Made by a program: the position numbers and the translations under genes | Part shown: one piece after another, positions 8,108-15,447 of the stretch | Position numbering within the stretch: position 1 is the first letter of the stretch | Layout: the number at the start of each line of letters is the position of its first letter | Assembly: GCF_032193765.1 (NCBI RefSeq) | Contig: NZ_JAVBIJ010000001.1 | Location: 3,162,001 to 3,226,000, forward strand | From: Rhodoferax potami | Lineage (GTDB): Bacteria > Pseudomonadota > Gammaproteobacteria > Burkholderiales > Burkholderiaceae_C | Reading direction: 5' to 3' | Length of the DNA stretch: 64,000 nucleotides | The notes under the pieces: generated by a model | Database searches by the model: none | Told to the model about the DNA's origin: nothing | What the model saw: only the letters and a program-made list of their open reading frames with translations

Positions 8108-9059
8108 TCAGACTTTCGTGAGCCAGTGGGCGTATTGGGGGTTGCGGCCGTTGACGATGTCAAAGAACGCGGATTGGATTTTTTCAGTGATCGGACCACG
8201 GCTGCCCACGTAGTCGCCCTTGCCCATGGCAATGCGGTCGAGTTCGCGGATCGGGGTCACTTCTGCGGCGGTGCCGGTGAAGAAGGCTTCGTCAGCGATG
8301 TACACCTCGTCGCGGGTGATGCGCTTTTGCACAATTTCCAGGCCCAGATCTTTGGCGATGTGGAACACGGTGTTGCGGGCTGATGCCGTTCAGGGCGCCG
8401 GCAGACAAGTCGGGGGTGTAGATCACGCCGTTCTTAATGACGAAAATGTTTTCGCCCGCGCCTTCAGACACGAAACCGGAGCTGTCGAGCAACAAGGCTT
8501 CGTCGTAACCGTCATCGGTGGCTTCCATGTTGGCCAGAATGGAGTTGGTGTAGTTGCTCACCGCCTTGGCTTGCGTCATGGTGATGTTGACGTGGTGGCG
8601 GGTGTAGCTGCTGGTTTTGACGCGGATGCCGCGCTTCATGCCCTCTTCGCCCAAGTACGCACCCCATGGCCATGCCGCCACCATCAAGTGGATGGTGTTG
8701 CCCTTGGGGGACACACCCAGCTTTTTGTCGCCGATCCAGGTCAGGGGGCGCAGGTAGCCGGATTCGAGTTTGTTTTCGCGGATCACGGCGCACTGGGCTT
8801 CGTTGACCTGCTCCTGGGTGAAGGGGATCGTCATCCGCAGGATCTTGGCGCTGTTGAACAGGCGCTCGGTGTGCTCCTGCAGGCGGAAGATGGCGGGGCC
8901 ATTCACCGTGTTGTAGGCCCGCACGCCTTCAAAGGCACCGCACCCGTAGTGCAGCGTATGGCTCAGCACGTGGATCTTGGCATCGCGCCATTCGACCATC
9001 TGGCCATCCATCCAGATTTTGCCGTCGCGATCAGACATAGAAGGTGGGAGTACGCTCAT
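8108..9059 (-). pseudogene. ilvE: Branched-chain amino acid aminotransferase, reading frame broken by one base
   Basis: PLP-dependent aminotransferase for leucine, isoleucine and valine. The N-terminal frame (from 9059) has IWMDGQMVEWRDAKIHVLSH, HYGCGAFEG, the PLP-lysine region QAKAVSNYTNS and VSEGAGENIFV. It leaves frame after GALNGIS. The rest (FHIAKDLGLEIVQKRI, EVTPI, SRGPITEKIQ) is in another frame down to 8108. Removing one base from the GGG at 8377-8379 restores a full protein of 316 residues. A start at 9059 has AAGGA 8 nt upstream. Because the rest is perfectly conserved and the enzyme is biosynthetic, a sequencing or assembly indel is more likely than a real pseudogene. Confidence 0.88.
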
Positions 9060-9109
9060 CGGGTGTCCTTGAAGAGAGGGATTTGCAGGAATTTGCAAAA
9101 AGGGGGATT

Positions 9110-9562
9110 TTACGAGGCCGATTCCACCGCAGCGGCGTGCGCGGGCTCTGGCAACGCTTCGTCTTGCGAGGGACGCTGCAAGTCCCAGCTTTGGAGCTTG
9201 CCGCCATGGAACACACACAGCACCGTGCTGCCCGAGGTATCAGTCCAGCGATAGCGCTCAGGTTGGGTGTCTTTGGGGGATTCGAGCTGCCCCAGCGAGC
9301 GGGTCATGGCCACCACATGCAGCAAGGGCAAGCCGGCTCGCAGCTTGGCGTGCAGCATGACGGCGCTGTCCACATGGCCGATAGGCCGGTTGGCCGCCCG
9401 CTTGAGCACTTGCAACATGCGGGTGAAGTGCAGCAACTGCCACATGATCAGGCCACCGCCCACCAAAGCTACGCCAGGCCAGCCATAGTGCCGGTAGCCA
9501 AGGATCAAGGCCGCCAAAGCGGCCAGCGGAATCACGATTCGTTGGATTTTTTGAAACATCAT
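9110..9562 (-). CDS. Conserved membrane protein of unknown function
   Basis: A 150-residue protein with two hydrophobic segments near the N-terminus (about residues 6-22 and 28-45), then a cytoplasmic domain containing HVDSAVMLHAKLRAGLPLLHVVAMTRSLG and WTDTSGSTVLCVFHGGKLQSWDLQRP. Two ATG codons in tandem (9562 and 9559) are possible starts. It lies 50 bp upstream of ilvE on the same strand and probably shares its mRNA. I do not recognise a functional family. Confidence 0.75.
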   Translation of the reverse strand: MMFQKIQRIVIPLAALAALILGYRHYGWPGVALVGGGLIMWQLLHFTRMLQVLKRAANRPIGHVDSAVMLHAKLRAGLPLLHVVAMTRSLGQLESPKDTQPERYRWTDTSGSTVLCVFHGGKLQSWDLQRPSQDEALPEPAHAAAVESAS

Positions 9563-9623
9563 CAGGCGATTTTCGCAGGCTCCGGTGCCGCTGCAATCAA
9601 ACGCCCTACGCGCCGCACTGCCA

Positions 9624-10982
9624 CTAAGCGGGCTCGGCCATCCGCCAGGACACCTGCACCTGCAAGCCGCCCAAGCTTGCAGAGTGTGTGACCTCCACCT
9701 GCGCCCCCGTGGCCTGCGCAATGCGCCGGACGATAGACCAGCCCAAGCCACTCCCGGTCTGCGCCGTCCCCAGCACCCGGAAAAAGCGCTCGCCCAGCCG
9801 GGCCATCTCGGCCGGTGACAAGCCCGGCCCACTGTCCTGCACCGTGAGCTGTACCCAACCCCGCACCACAGCCACCGACACTGCTATGCGCGCGCCGTCG
9901 CCCGCATAGCGCGAGGCGTTGTCCAGCAGATTACGCAGCAGGACCCGCGGCAGCACCTCGTCGATAGTGACCGGGCACTGCTGCGGCGCTTGCAGCTCGA
10001 GGTCCTGGCCCCGCGCCAAGGCCTGTGGCGCCATGTCTGCGGCGACACTGCGCGCCAGCGCACTCAGGTCGGTGCGCCCCGAGGCGGCTGCACTGGCGGG
10101 TGCATCCAAGCGGGCCAGCGTGAGCAGCTGATCCACCAAACGCGCCGCACGGTCACAGCCGGCCAGCGTGTTCTGCAAGGCATGGCGACGCTCATCCGCA
10201 TCGTCCACCGCGCCCATGGCGACCTGAGCCTGGGTGCGGATCGCGGCAATCGGGGTGCGCAACTCGTGAGCCGCATCGGCAGTAAAGCGCCGCTCGGAGG
10301 CCACCATGCCCTCGATGCGCCGCAACAGGGCATTGAGCTCGTCGACCATGGGGCGCATTTCTGTGGGCAGGCTGTCGCGGGGCAGCGGCGCGGTGCTGTC
10401 TGGTGCGCGGCTGCGCAGGCTGTGGCCCAGGGCATCCAGCGGGGCCATCGCCTTGCGCACTGCCCACCACATCAGGGCGGCCAAGAGGGGCAAGGCCAAC
10501 ATCGAGGGCAGCAACATGCCGCGTAACACCGCCCGCAAAATGCCGTCGCGCGAATCGAGCTGCTCCCCCACATACACCTGGATATCGCGCCTGCTGCCCC
10601 GGGTGGCAAACACCCGCCAGCGGTCGCCGTTGTCCAGGGTCACCGTGTCAAAACCACGGGTCTCGCGGCTCATGGGCGTCAGACCCGCGTTGCCGGAGCG
10701 GGCGACCAGCACCCCTTCGTGAAACACCTGAAATGCCACCCGCGGCGCGTATTTGTGCAGCACCGGGGCTTCTTCTTCTTCGTTCTCGTCATCGTCCACA
10801 TGGCTTTGCTGCACTACCAGCAAGGCGGCAGCCTGGGCGAGATGGCTGTCCAGCAGCTCGTCGAGCTCGTGGCGGGCATCCACCCAGGTCCAGGCGGCGG
10901 CTGCCAGCCACACCAGTGCCACACCGGCCGACAAATAGGCCAGCAGGCGCAGCTGCATCGAGTGGAGTGCAGGCAGTCTCAC
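9624..10982 (-). CDS. qseC: Sensor histidine kinase, QseC-type
   Basis: Membrane kinase of 452 residues, partner of the QseB-type regulator directly upstream. Two membrane segments (about residues 12-30 and 165-185) enclose a periplasmic domain with an acidic DDDENEEEEA stretch. The H-box AAHELRTPIAAIR has its His near residue 238, with N-box NLLDNASRYAGD and G boxes VQDSGPGLS and GSGLGWSIV. A GTG start at 10982 overlaps the regulator stop (GTGA) and has AAGGCGGG upstream; an ATG at 10958 is the alternative. QseBC naming rests on architecture and the candidate QseB box at 13502-13518. The signal is unknown. Confidence 0.85.
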   Translation of the reverse strand: MRLPALHSMQLRLLAYLSAGVALVWLAAAAWTWVDARHELDELLDSHLAQAAALLVVQQSHVDDDENEEEEAPVLHKYAPRVAFQVFHEGVLVARSGNAGLTPMSRETRGFDTVTLDNGDRWRVFATRGSRRDIQVYVGEQLDSRDGILRAVLRGMLLPSMLALPLLAALMWWAVRKAMAPLDALGHSLRSRAPDSTAPLPRDSLPTEMRPMVDELNALLRRIEGMVASERRFTADAAHELRTPIAAIRTQAQVAMGAVDDADERRHALQNTLAGCDRAARLVDQLLTLARLDAPASAAASGRTDLSALARSVAADMAPQALARGQDLELQAPQQCPVTIDEVLPRVLLRNLLDNASRYAGDGARIAVSVAVVRGWVQLTVQDSGPGLSPAEMARLGERFFRVLGTAQTGSGLGWSIVRRIAQATGAQVEVTHSASLGGLQVQVSWRMAEPA

Positions 10983-11647
10983 AAGCCCGCCTTTGGGTTA
11001 AGGATGTAGCCCACGCCCCGCACGGTCTGGATCACGTCGGCCTGCAATTTGCGGCGCAGGTGGTGGATATGCACCTCAATGGTGTTGCTCTCCACCTCCA
11101 GCCCCCAGCTGTACATCTGCTGCTCCAGCTGTTCGCGCGACAGCACCCGGCCGGCGCTGCGCATCAAGGCGTGCAGCAAATCAAACTCGCGGGTCGACAA
11201 AGGCACTACCGCCTCCTGCCAGGTGACTTGCCGGGCAGAGGGGTCCAGCCGCAGCGCGCCGGCCTGCAAGATGTCTTGCGCCACCCCGTGCGAGCGGCGC
11301 ACCAGCGAGCGCAGCCGCGCGGCCAGCTCGTGCAGATCTACCGGTTTGAGCACATAGTCGTCAGCCCCGGCGTCCAGCCCACGGATGCGGTCGGGCACCG
11401 CGTCACGGGCCGTGAGCACCAGCACGGGGGTGGTGTTGCGGGCGGCGCGCAGGGCCTGCAGCACCTCCATGCCGTCTTTGCCGGGCAGGCCGAGGTCGAG
11501 CACGGCGGCGGCGTAGTCCACCGCGCGCAGCTCGCGTTCGGCGGCCACGCCATCGCGCACCCAGTCCACCTGAAAGCCGGCCTGCCGCAGGCCGGCCCGC
11601 AGGCCGTCGCCCAGCATGGAGTCGTCTTCCGCCAACAGGATACGCAT
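10979..11647 (-). CDS. qseB: Response regulator, QseB/OmpR family
   Basis: A 222-residue DNA-binding regulator. The receiver domain has the acidic pair EDD near residue 7, the phospho-acceptor Asp in AAVLDLGLPGKDG (about residue 51), VLTARD and a Lys in VLKPVD. The C-terminal winged helix has LSTREFDLLHALM, SNTIEVHIHHLRRKL and VRGVGYIL. It lies downstream of the cytochrome genes and upstream of qseC with overlapping codons, so the operon encodes its own regulator. The box at 13502-13518 fits the known QseB/PmrA binding pattern. Confidence 0.88.
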   Translation of the reverse strand: MRILLAEDDSMLGDGLRAGLRQAGFQVDWVRDGVAAERELRAVDYAAAVLDLGLPGKDGMEVLQALRAARNTTPVLVLTARDAVPDRIRGLDAGADDYVLKPVDLHELAARLRSLVRRSHGVAQDILQAGALRLDPSARQVTWQEAVVPLSTREFDLLHALMRSAGRVLSREQLEQQMYSWGLEVESNTIEVHIHHLRRKLQADVIQTVRGVGYILNPKAGL

Positions 11648-11735
11648 GGGTTATTCCATCAAAAAATCGGGGGCGCGAAGTGGGGGCGCCGTGTCATTTT
11701 GCACCCGCGCTGTGCGCGCATCTTTCGCGTGCCAC

Positions 11736-12497
11736 TCAATCAGAATCACCGGATTCCCGCCCGCTCAGCAAGTCGCTCACCGCCTGCGCAGAGACCAAGC
11801 CCTTGGGGGACTGCTGCCACTCCCAGCTCCAATAGCCCAGCACCGCCACCAGGACCAAGACGGCCAACCACGCGTGGTTGCGCGTGACCAAGTCCGGGCC
11901 GGGGCCCTCGGTGCGGCCGTGCACCATGGGCATCGCCATGTTTTTGTGGCGCAACACGCTCATGACCGCGATCAGCGCAATGTGGGCCAGCACCAGCGCC
12001 AAAAAGGCATCGCCGATCACCCCATGCACATCCTCCAGCCAGTCGCCCCACTCGTTGTAACTGCCATAGCCGCTGAGTGCCAGGGGCACCACCATCAGCA
12101 ACAGGGCCACCACGGCGAAAGCCAGTGCCAAGTTCTGCCCCTGACGCCAGTTCACCGCCACGCCGGCCCTGCCGGACAGGGACTGCCGGACTGAGCCCAG
12201 CCACTGCGGCGCCGTCTGCAGCTTGCGCCACAAGAGGGACAGCCGGGCATGGCGCGGACCGACCAAACCATAGATCACCCGAAACACCAACAACCCCGCC
12301 ATGCTGTAACCCAGCGTGACATGCAGCAAGCGCATGGACTCCCCCTCGGAGGTGACATAGGCGCCCAGAAAACACAGCGCAAACAAGGCATGGAACATGC
12401 GGGTAGGCGCATCCACCATACGCCGGCTGCGCACCGGCAAGGCGGGGGTGCCGGGCTTGCCGGCCCCGGTAGAGCCGGGAATGGAGGTCGTGACCAT
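11736..12497 (-). CDS. Cytochrome b561-type membrane protein (quinol/cytochrome c electron transfer)
   Basis: Integral membrane di-heme cytochrome b of about 253 residues, similar to the b-type subunits of Ni/Fe hydrogenases and b561. Four or five hydrophobic segments carry candidate heme-ligand histidines in TRMFHALFALCFLGAY, LLHVTLGYSMAGLLV, EDVHGVIGDAFLALVLAHIALI. The ATG at 12497 has AAGG 8 nt upstream. In known SHP clusters such a cytochrome b passes electrons from the quinone pool to the diheme cytochrome c encoded by the preceding gene, as is likely here. Confidence 0.85.
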   Translation of the reverse strand: MVTTSIPGSTGAGKPGTPALPVRSRRMVDAPTRMFHALFALCFLGAYVTSEGESMRLLHVTLGYSMAGLLVFRVIYGLVGPRHARLSLLWRKLQTAPQWLGSVRQSLSGRAGVAVNWRQGQNLALAFAVVALLLMVVPLALSGYGSYNEWGDWLEDVHGVIGDAFLALVLAHIALIAVMSVLRHKNMAMPMVHGRTEGPGPDLVTRNHAWLAVLVLVAVLGYWSWEWQQSPKGLVSAQAVSDLLSGRESGDSD

Positions 12498-12512
12498 GGG
12501 GCTGCCTTTCAA

Positions 12513-13040
12513 TCAATCAGACCAGTTGCGGCGAAAGCGCGCGTCCAGCCCTTTGGGAAATTGGATTTCAGATTCGCGGAAGCTGCCTTTGTTGGCCGCG
12601 GTGTGGCACGCCGCGCAATTGGCGGCGCTTTTGACGGCCGCCTGCTTCCAGATTTGCGGATCCACCTCACTGTGCTTGCGCACAAACCACTGCGAGCGGG
12701 TGATACGGTCTTGCGGTGGCTCTTCAGACACCCGCTTGTAGGTACCCGCATGGGTTTGCAGCCAACCACTGATCTCGCGCACACTGGCTTCGTCGAGCGA
12801 GGCATCGGTGCCGTAGTGTTTATCCAGCGAGCCCATGAGTCGCTTCCACGACGCGGCGGGCAACATGCCGGGCGGATACGCCAAGTGGCAGGCAGCGCAC
12901 TCTTGCTGGTATTTGGGCAGCGGCGTGACGCGTTGCGGGCTGTCGGCGCGCGCCAGGCCAGCGCCGGCCAGCAGCAAAATTGCTATCCATTTCATAGCTG
13001 CTTGCGCATATAGGACGGGCGATAGGGACTTGTTTTTCAT
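12513..13040 (-). CDS. Diheme cytochrome c (DHC)
   Basis: Periplasmic diheme cytochrome of 175 residues with two CAACH heme-binding sites (ECAACHLAYPPGM and NCAACHTAANKG), matching the DHC family that donates electrons to SHP. The ATG at 13040 has AAAGGA 7 nt upstream. The N-terminal signal segment (KWIAILLLAGAGLARA) is unusual: residues 2-20 are encoded by the antisense strand of a dispersed repeat copy (12981-13037). It lies between the SHP and cytochrome b genes, consistent with an electron path from quinol through cytochrome b and DHC to SHP. Confidence 0.88.
   Translation of the reverse strand: MKNKSLSPVLYAQAAMKWIAILLLAGAGLARADSPQRVTPLPKYQQECAACHLAYPPGMLPAASWKRLMGSLDKHYGTDASLDEASVREISGWLQTHAGTYKRVSEEPPQDRITRSQWFVRKHSEVDPQIWKQAAVKSAANCAACHTAANKGSFRESEIQFPKGLDARFRRNWSD
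12981..13037 (+). repeat. 57-bp dispersed repeat, copy b (inside the cytochrome c signal peptide)
   Basis: TGCTAT-N9-AGCT-GCTT-GCGCA-N9-GGCGATAG on the plus strand. The diheme cytochrome c gene runs antisense through it and uses it for most of its signal peptide. Confidence 0.85.
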
Positions 13041-13067
13041 AGTTATTCCTTTGCGAAGGGGCACAAC

Positions 13068-13487
13068 TCAGCGCTTGAGGCTCACCAGCCAGGCCTGCAC
13101 ATCGGCTTTCTCAGCGGGGGTGCATTCGCGGGCGAGCACGTCATTGCAGTTGCGGCGGAACCATTTCTCGCTTTTGGCGGGATCGGTGAAGCGCTCGGGG
13201 TTAAATGCGGGCGCGAGCGCGGAGATGGATTTGCCCGTATTCGCGTGCTTGCCTGCACCCGTGGGCTGGGCGTTGTGGCAAGAGGCGCAGCTCCACTCGC
13301 GGCCATGTTGGGCATTGAAAAACTGCTGGCCTTGCGCCGCGCTGGGGCTGCGGCCGGCTTGGGCGCTCAGGGCGCCCAGCTGCTCTTGCGAGGTGCCGGC
13401 CCAGGCAGTGCCGGCCAGTTCGGCAGCCAGCATGAGTGCGCGGGCTGCGGTGCGGATACATGACTTAGTGACCTCCATGCCCTGCAT
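13068..13487 (-). CDS. SHP-family monoheme cytochrome c (DUF1924)
   Basis: A 139-residue secreted cytochrome: a signal peptide (to about AGTAWA, residue 30), one heme site SCASCH, the lysine/Gly-rich middle KHANTGKSISALAPAFNPERFTD and the C-terminal segment RRNCNDVLARECTPAEKADV that marks the sphaeroides heme protein family. SHP proteins can bind oxygen, and a terminal electron-acceptor role has been proposed. It is the first gene of an operon with DHC, cytochrome b561 and qseBC. Starts at 13487 or 13478 are both possible. A candidate QseB box sits only 15 bp upstream. Confidence 0.86.
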   Translation of the reverse strand: MQGMEVTKSCIRTAARALMLAAELAGTAWAGTSQEQLGALSAQAGRSPSAAQGQQFFNAQHGREWSCASCHNAQPTGAGKHANTGKSISALAPAFNPERFTDPAKSEKWFRRNCNDVLARECTPAEKADVQAWLVSLKR

Positions 13488-13501
13488 GGTGGCCCGCGAA
13501 G

Positions 13502-13518
13502 ATTAAGCCGGTCTTAAG
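13502..13518 (-). promoter_or_regulatory. Candidate QseB/PmrA-type binding box
   Basis: On the minus strand the sequence is CTTAAG-ACCGG-CTTAAT, a direct repeat of two hexamers separated by 5 bp. It matches the pattern known for PmrA/QseB-family regulators ((C/T)TTAA(G/T)-N5-(C/T)TTAA(G/T)). It lies directly upstream of the SHP-DHC-cytochrome b-qseBC operon, which encodes such a regulator. The closeness to the proposed start codon suggests a very short leader or a later start. Confidence 0.65.
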
Positions 13519-13535
13519 GGGTGCGCCGCAGTGCG

Positions 13536-13871
13536 CTACAGGTCGGCGCGCGGCTGATCGCTATGGCTGACTTCCAGCCCGTCGGCCACATAGCCGGGGC
13601 CTTTCATCACCATGACCACCACACAGCCGATGGCCGCGGTGATCACCAGCGTCCAGTGGAAAACGATGACCCCGAACACAATGTACTCCGCCAACTGCAG
13701 AGCCCTCGCCTCTGCAGGGCTAGCAGCCTCTGCGAACGCCTGGTAGAGCGCCAGCCCCAGCAAAGGCAGCACGGTGCCCACCAACGCAATCAGGGGGAGC
13801 TTGCGCCACAAGGCCCACTCCAGCCCGGAGGCAGAGCGGATCGAATGGGGCAGTTTGGTCAGCCAGCGCAT
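13536..13871 (-). CDS. Conserved hypothetical membrane protein
   Basis: An 111-residue protein with two predicted membrane helices (about residues 24-44, LPLIALVGTVLPLLGLALY, and 64-88, YIVFGVIVFHWTLVITAAIGC) and a soluble, acidic C-terminal tail. It stands between radA and the cytochrome operon on the same strand. No catalytic motif is visible and I do not assign a function. Confidence 0.7.
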   Translation of the reverse strand: MRWLTKLPHSIRSASGLEWALWRKLPLIALVGTVLPLLGLALYQAFAEAASPAEARALQLAEYIVFGVIVFHWTLVITAAIGCVVVMVMKGPGYVADGLEVSHSDQPRADL

Positions 13872-13910
13872 GCCTGCAGTGTAGGCATTTACAGGCCGGA
13901 GCGTATTGCC

Positions 13911-15278
13911 TCAGGTCAAGCCGCGCACCACGTTCATGGCTTCTTCCACCCGCTCTACTGCGTGGATGGTCATGCCCTCGATGGGCTTTTTGGGCGCATT
14001 CGCCTTGGGCACCACCGCGATGGTGAAGCCCAGCTTGGCCGCTTCTTTCAGGCGCTCCTGGCCACGGGGTGCAGGGCGCACCTCGCCGGCCAGCCCCACT
14101 TCGCCAAAGGCGATAAAGCCTTTGGGCAAGGGCTTACCGCGCAGGCTGGAGGTGATGGACAGCATCACCGCCAAATCGGCGGCCGGCTCGCCGATGCGCA
14201 CGCCGCCCACCGCGTTGATAAATACATCCTGGTCCATACACGCCACGCCAGCGTGGCGGTGCAACACCGCCAGCAGCATGGCCAAGCGGTCTTTGTCCAA
14301 GCCCACACTCAAACGGCGGGGCGACGGGCCACCCATGTCCACCAGCGCTTGAATTTCCACCAAGAGCGGGCGGGTGCCTTCCAGCGTCACCATCACACAA
14401 CTGCCGGGCACCGGCTCGGCGTGCTGGCTCAAGAAGATGGCGCTGGGGTTGCTCACGCCCTTGAGGCCTTTTTCGGTCATGGCGAAGACGCCAATCTCGT
14501 TCACCGCACCGAAGCGGTTTTTGATGGCGCGCACCAGCCGGAACTGGCTGTGCGTGTCGCCCTCAAAGTACAGCACCGTGTCCACCATGTGCTCCAGCAC
14601 GCGCGGTCCGGCCAGCGCGCCCTCTTTGGTCACATGGCCTACCAGCACGATGGCGGTGCCGCTGGCCTTGGCCGCGCGGGTCAGGTGGGCTGCGCATTCG
14701 CGGACCTGGGCGACCGAGCCCGGCGCGCTGGTGAGCTGCTCGGAGTACACGGTCTGGATGGAATCGATCACCGCCACGTCCGGGCGGTTGGCCTCGAGGG
14801 TGGCGAGGATTTTTTCGAGCTGAATCTCGGCCAGCACCTTGACCTGCGAGTGGTCCAGCCCCAGGCGGCGCGAGCGCAAGGCGACCTGCGCTCCACTCTC
14901 TTCACCGGTCACGTAGAGCGTGGACTTGCCCGAGCGCTGCAGCGAATCGAGCGCTTGCAGCAAGAGCGTGGACTTGCCAATGCCGGGGTCCCCGCCGATC
15001 AGCACGACGCCGCCTTCGACCATGCCGCCGCCCAACACACGGTCCAGCTCCTCGTGGCCGGTGGGGGTGCGGTCTACGTCCTGCGCCTCGATGTCGGAGA
15101 GCACCGTGACCTCGGCCGTCTTGGCCAGCGAGGCGAAGCGGTTTTTGGCCGGCCCGTCGCTGCTGGCCACGGATTCGATCAGCGTGTTCCAGGCGTTGCA
15201 GTGCGGGCACTTGCCCAGCCATTTGGGGCTGGTGCCGCCGCACTCGTTGCAGGTGTAGATAGTTTTGTCTTTGGCCAT
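13911..15278 (-). CDS. radA: DNA repair protein RadA (Sms)
   Basis: RecA-like branch-migration helicase of 455 residues that helps process recombination intermediates. The N-terminal zinc finger has CNECGG and CPHCNAW. Walker A GGDPGIGKSTLLLQ is near residue 95, the RadA-specific KNRFG motif is present (IKNRFGAVNEIGVF) and a Lon-like C-terminal domain follows. The start at 15278 gives the canonical MAKDKTIY N-terminus. The promoter (15286-15314) would begin transcription almost at this ATG and contains a LexA-like operator, so SOS control of a near-leaderless mRNA is likely. Confidence 0.95.
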   Translation of the reverse strand: MAKDKTIYTCNECGGTSPKWLGKCPHCNAWNTLIESVASSDGPAKNRFASLAKTAEVTVLSDIEAQDVDRTPTGHEELDRVLGGGMVEGGVVLIGGDPGIGKSTLLLQALDSLQRSGKSTLYVTGEESGAQVALRSRRLGLDHSQVKVLAEIQLEKILATLEANRPDVAVIDSIQTVYSEQLTSAPGSVAQVRECAAHLTRAAKASGTAIVLVGHVTKEGALAGPRVLEHMVDTVLYFEGDTHSQFRLVRAIKNRFGAVNEIGVFAMTEKGLKGVSNPSAIFLSQHAEPVPGSCVMVTLEGTRPLLVEIQALVDMGGPSPRRLSVGLDKDRLAMLLAVLHRHAGVACMDQDVFINAVGGVRIGEPAADLAVMLSITSSLRGKPLPKGFIAFGEVGLAGEVRPAPRGQERLKEAAKLGFTIAVVPKANAPKKPIEGMTIHAVERVEEAMNVVRGLT

Positions 15279-15285
15279 GGCGGGA

Positions 15286-15314
15286 ATAATACTGTACAAA
15301 ACCACAGATATCAA
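15286..15314 (-). promoter_or_regulatory. radA sigma-70 promoter
   Basis: On the minus strand TTGATA (15314-15309) and TATTAT (15291-15286) are separated by exactly 17 bp. The predicted transcription start is at or within a base or two of the radA ATG (15278), implying a leaderless or nearly leaderless transcript. Confidence 0.7.
15292..15307. promoter_or_regulatory. LexA (SOS) box-like operator of radA
   Basis: CTGTACAAAACCACAG has the CTGT-N8-ACAG form of proteobacterial LexA boxes, with TA before the CTGT as in the consensus. It fills the 17-bp spacer of the radA promoter almost exactly, a position suited to repression. A 15/16 identical copy precedes comM (30154-30169). Confidence 0.75.
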
Positions 15315-15390
15315 ACAGCGCAGACCATGCGCCAGATCACAGACAGCAGCGCCACGCGCCCCTAGCATGGTGAAAAGTGCCCCGGGAGTT

Positions 15391-15447
15391 TGCTACTAAA
15401 TCAGGAGCTGCTCGCGCACCTTCCACAAGGGCTACATGCCAATTTCA
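15391..15447 (+). repeat. 57-bp dispersed repeat, copy c (contains the P-type ATPase start codon)
   Basis: TGCTAC-N9-AGCT-GCTC-GCGCA-N9-AGGGCTAC, ending with AATTT. The ATG of the downstream ATPase (15436) is formed where other copies read AGSGCTASAGCC. Confidence 0.85.

Noticed and set aside
11648..11735. GC-rich gap before qseB as a possible terminator
   Set aside because: The G-rich blocks are direct, not inverted, repeats; no stable hairpin could be drawn, so qseBC is taken to be co-transcribed with the cytochrome genes.
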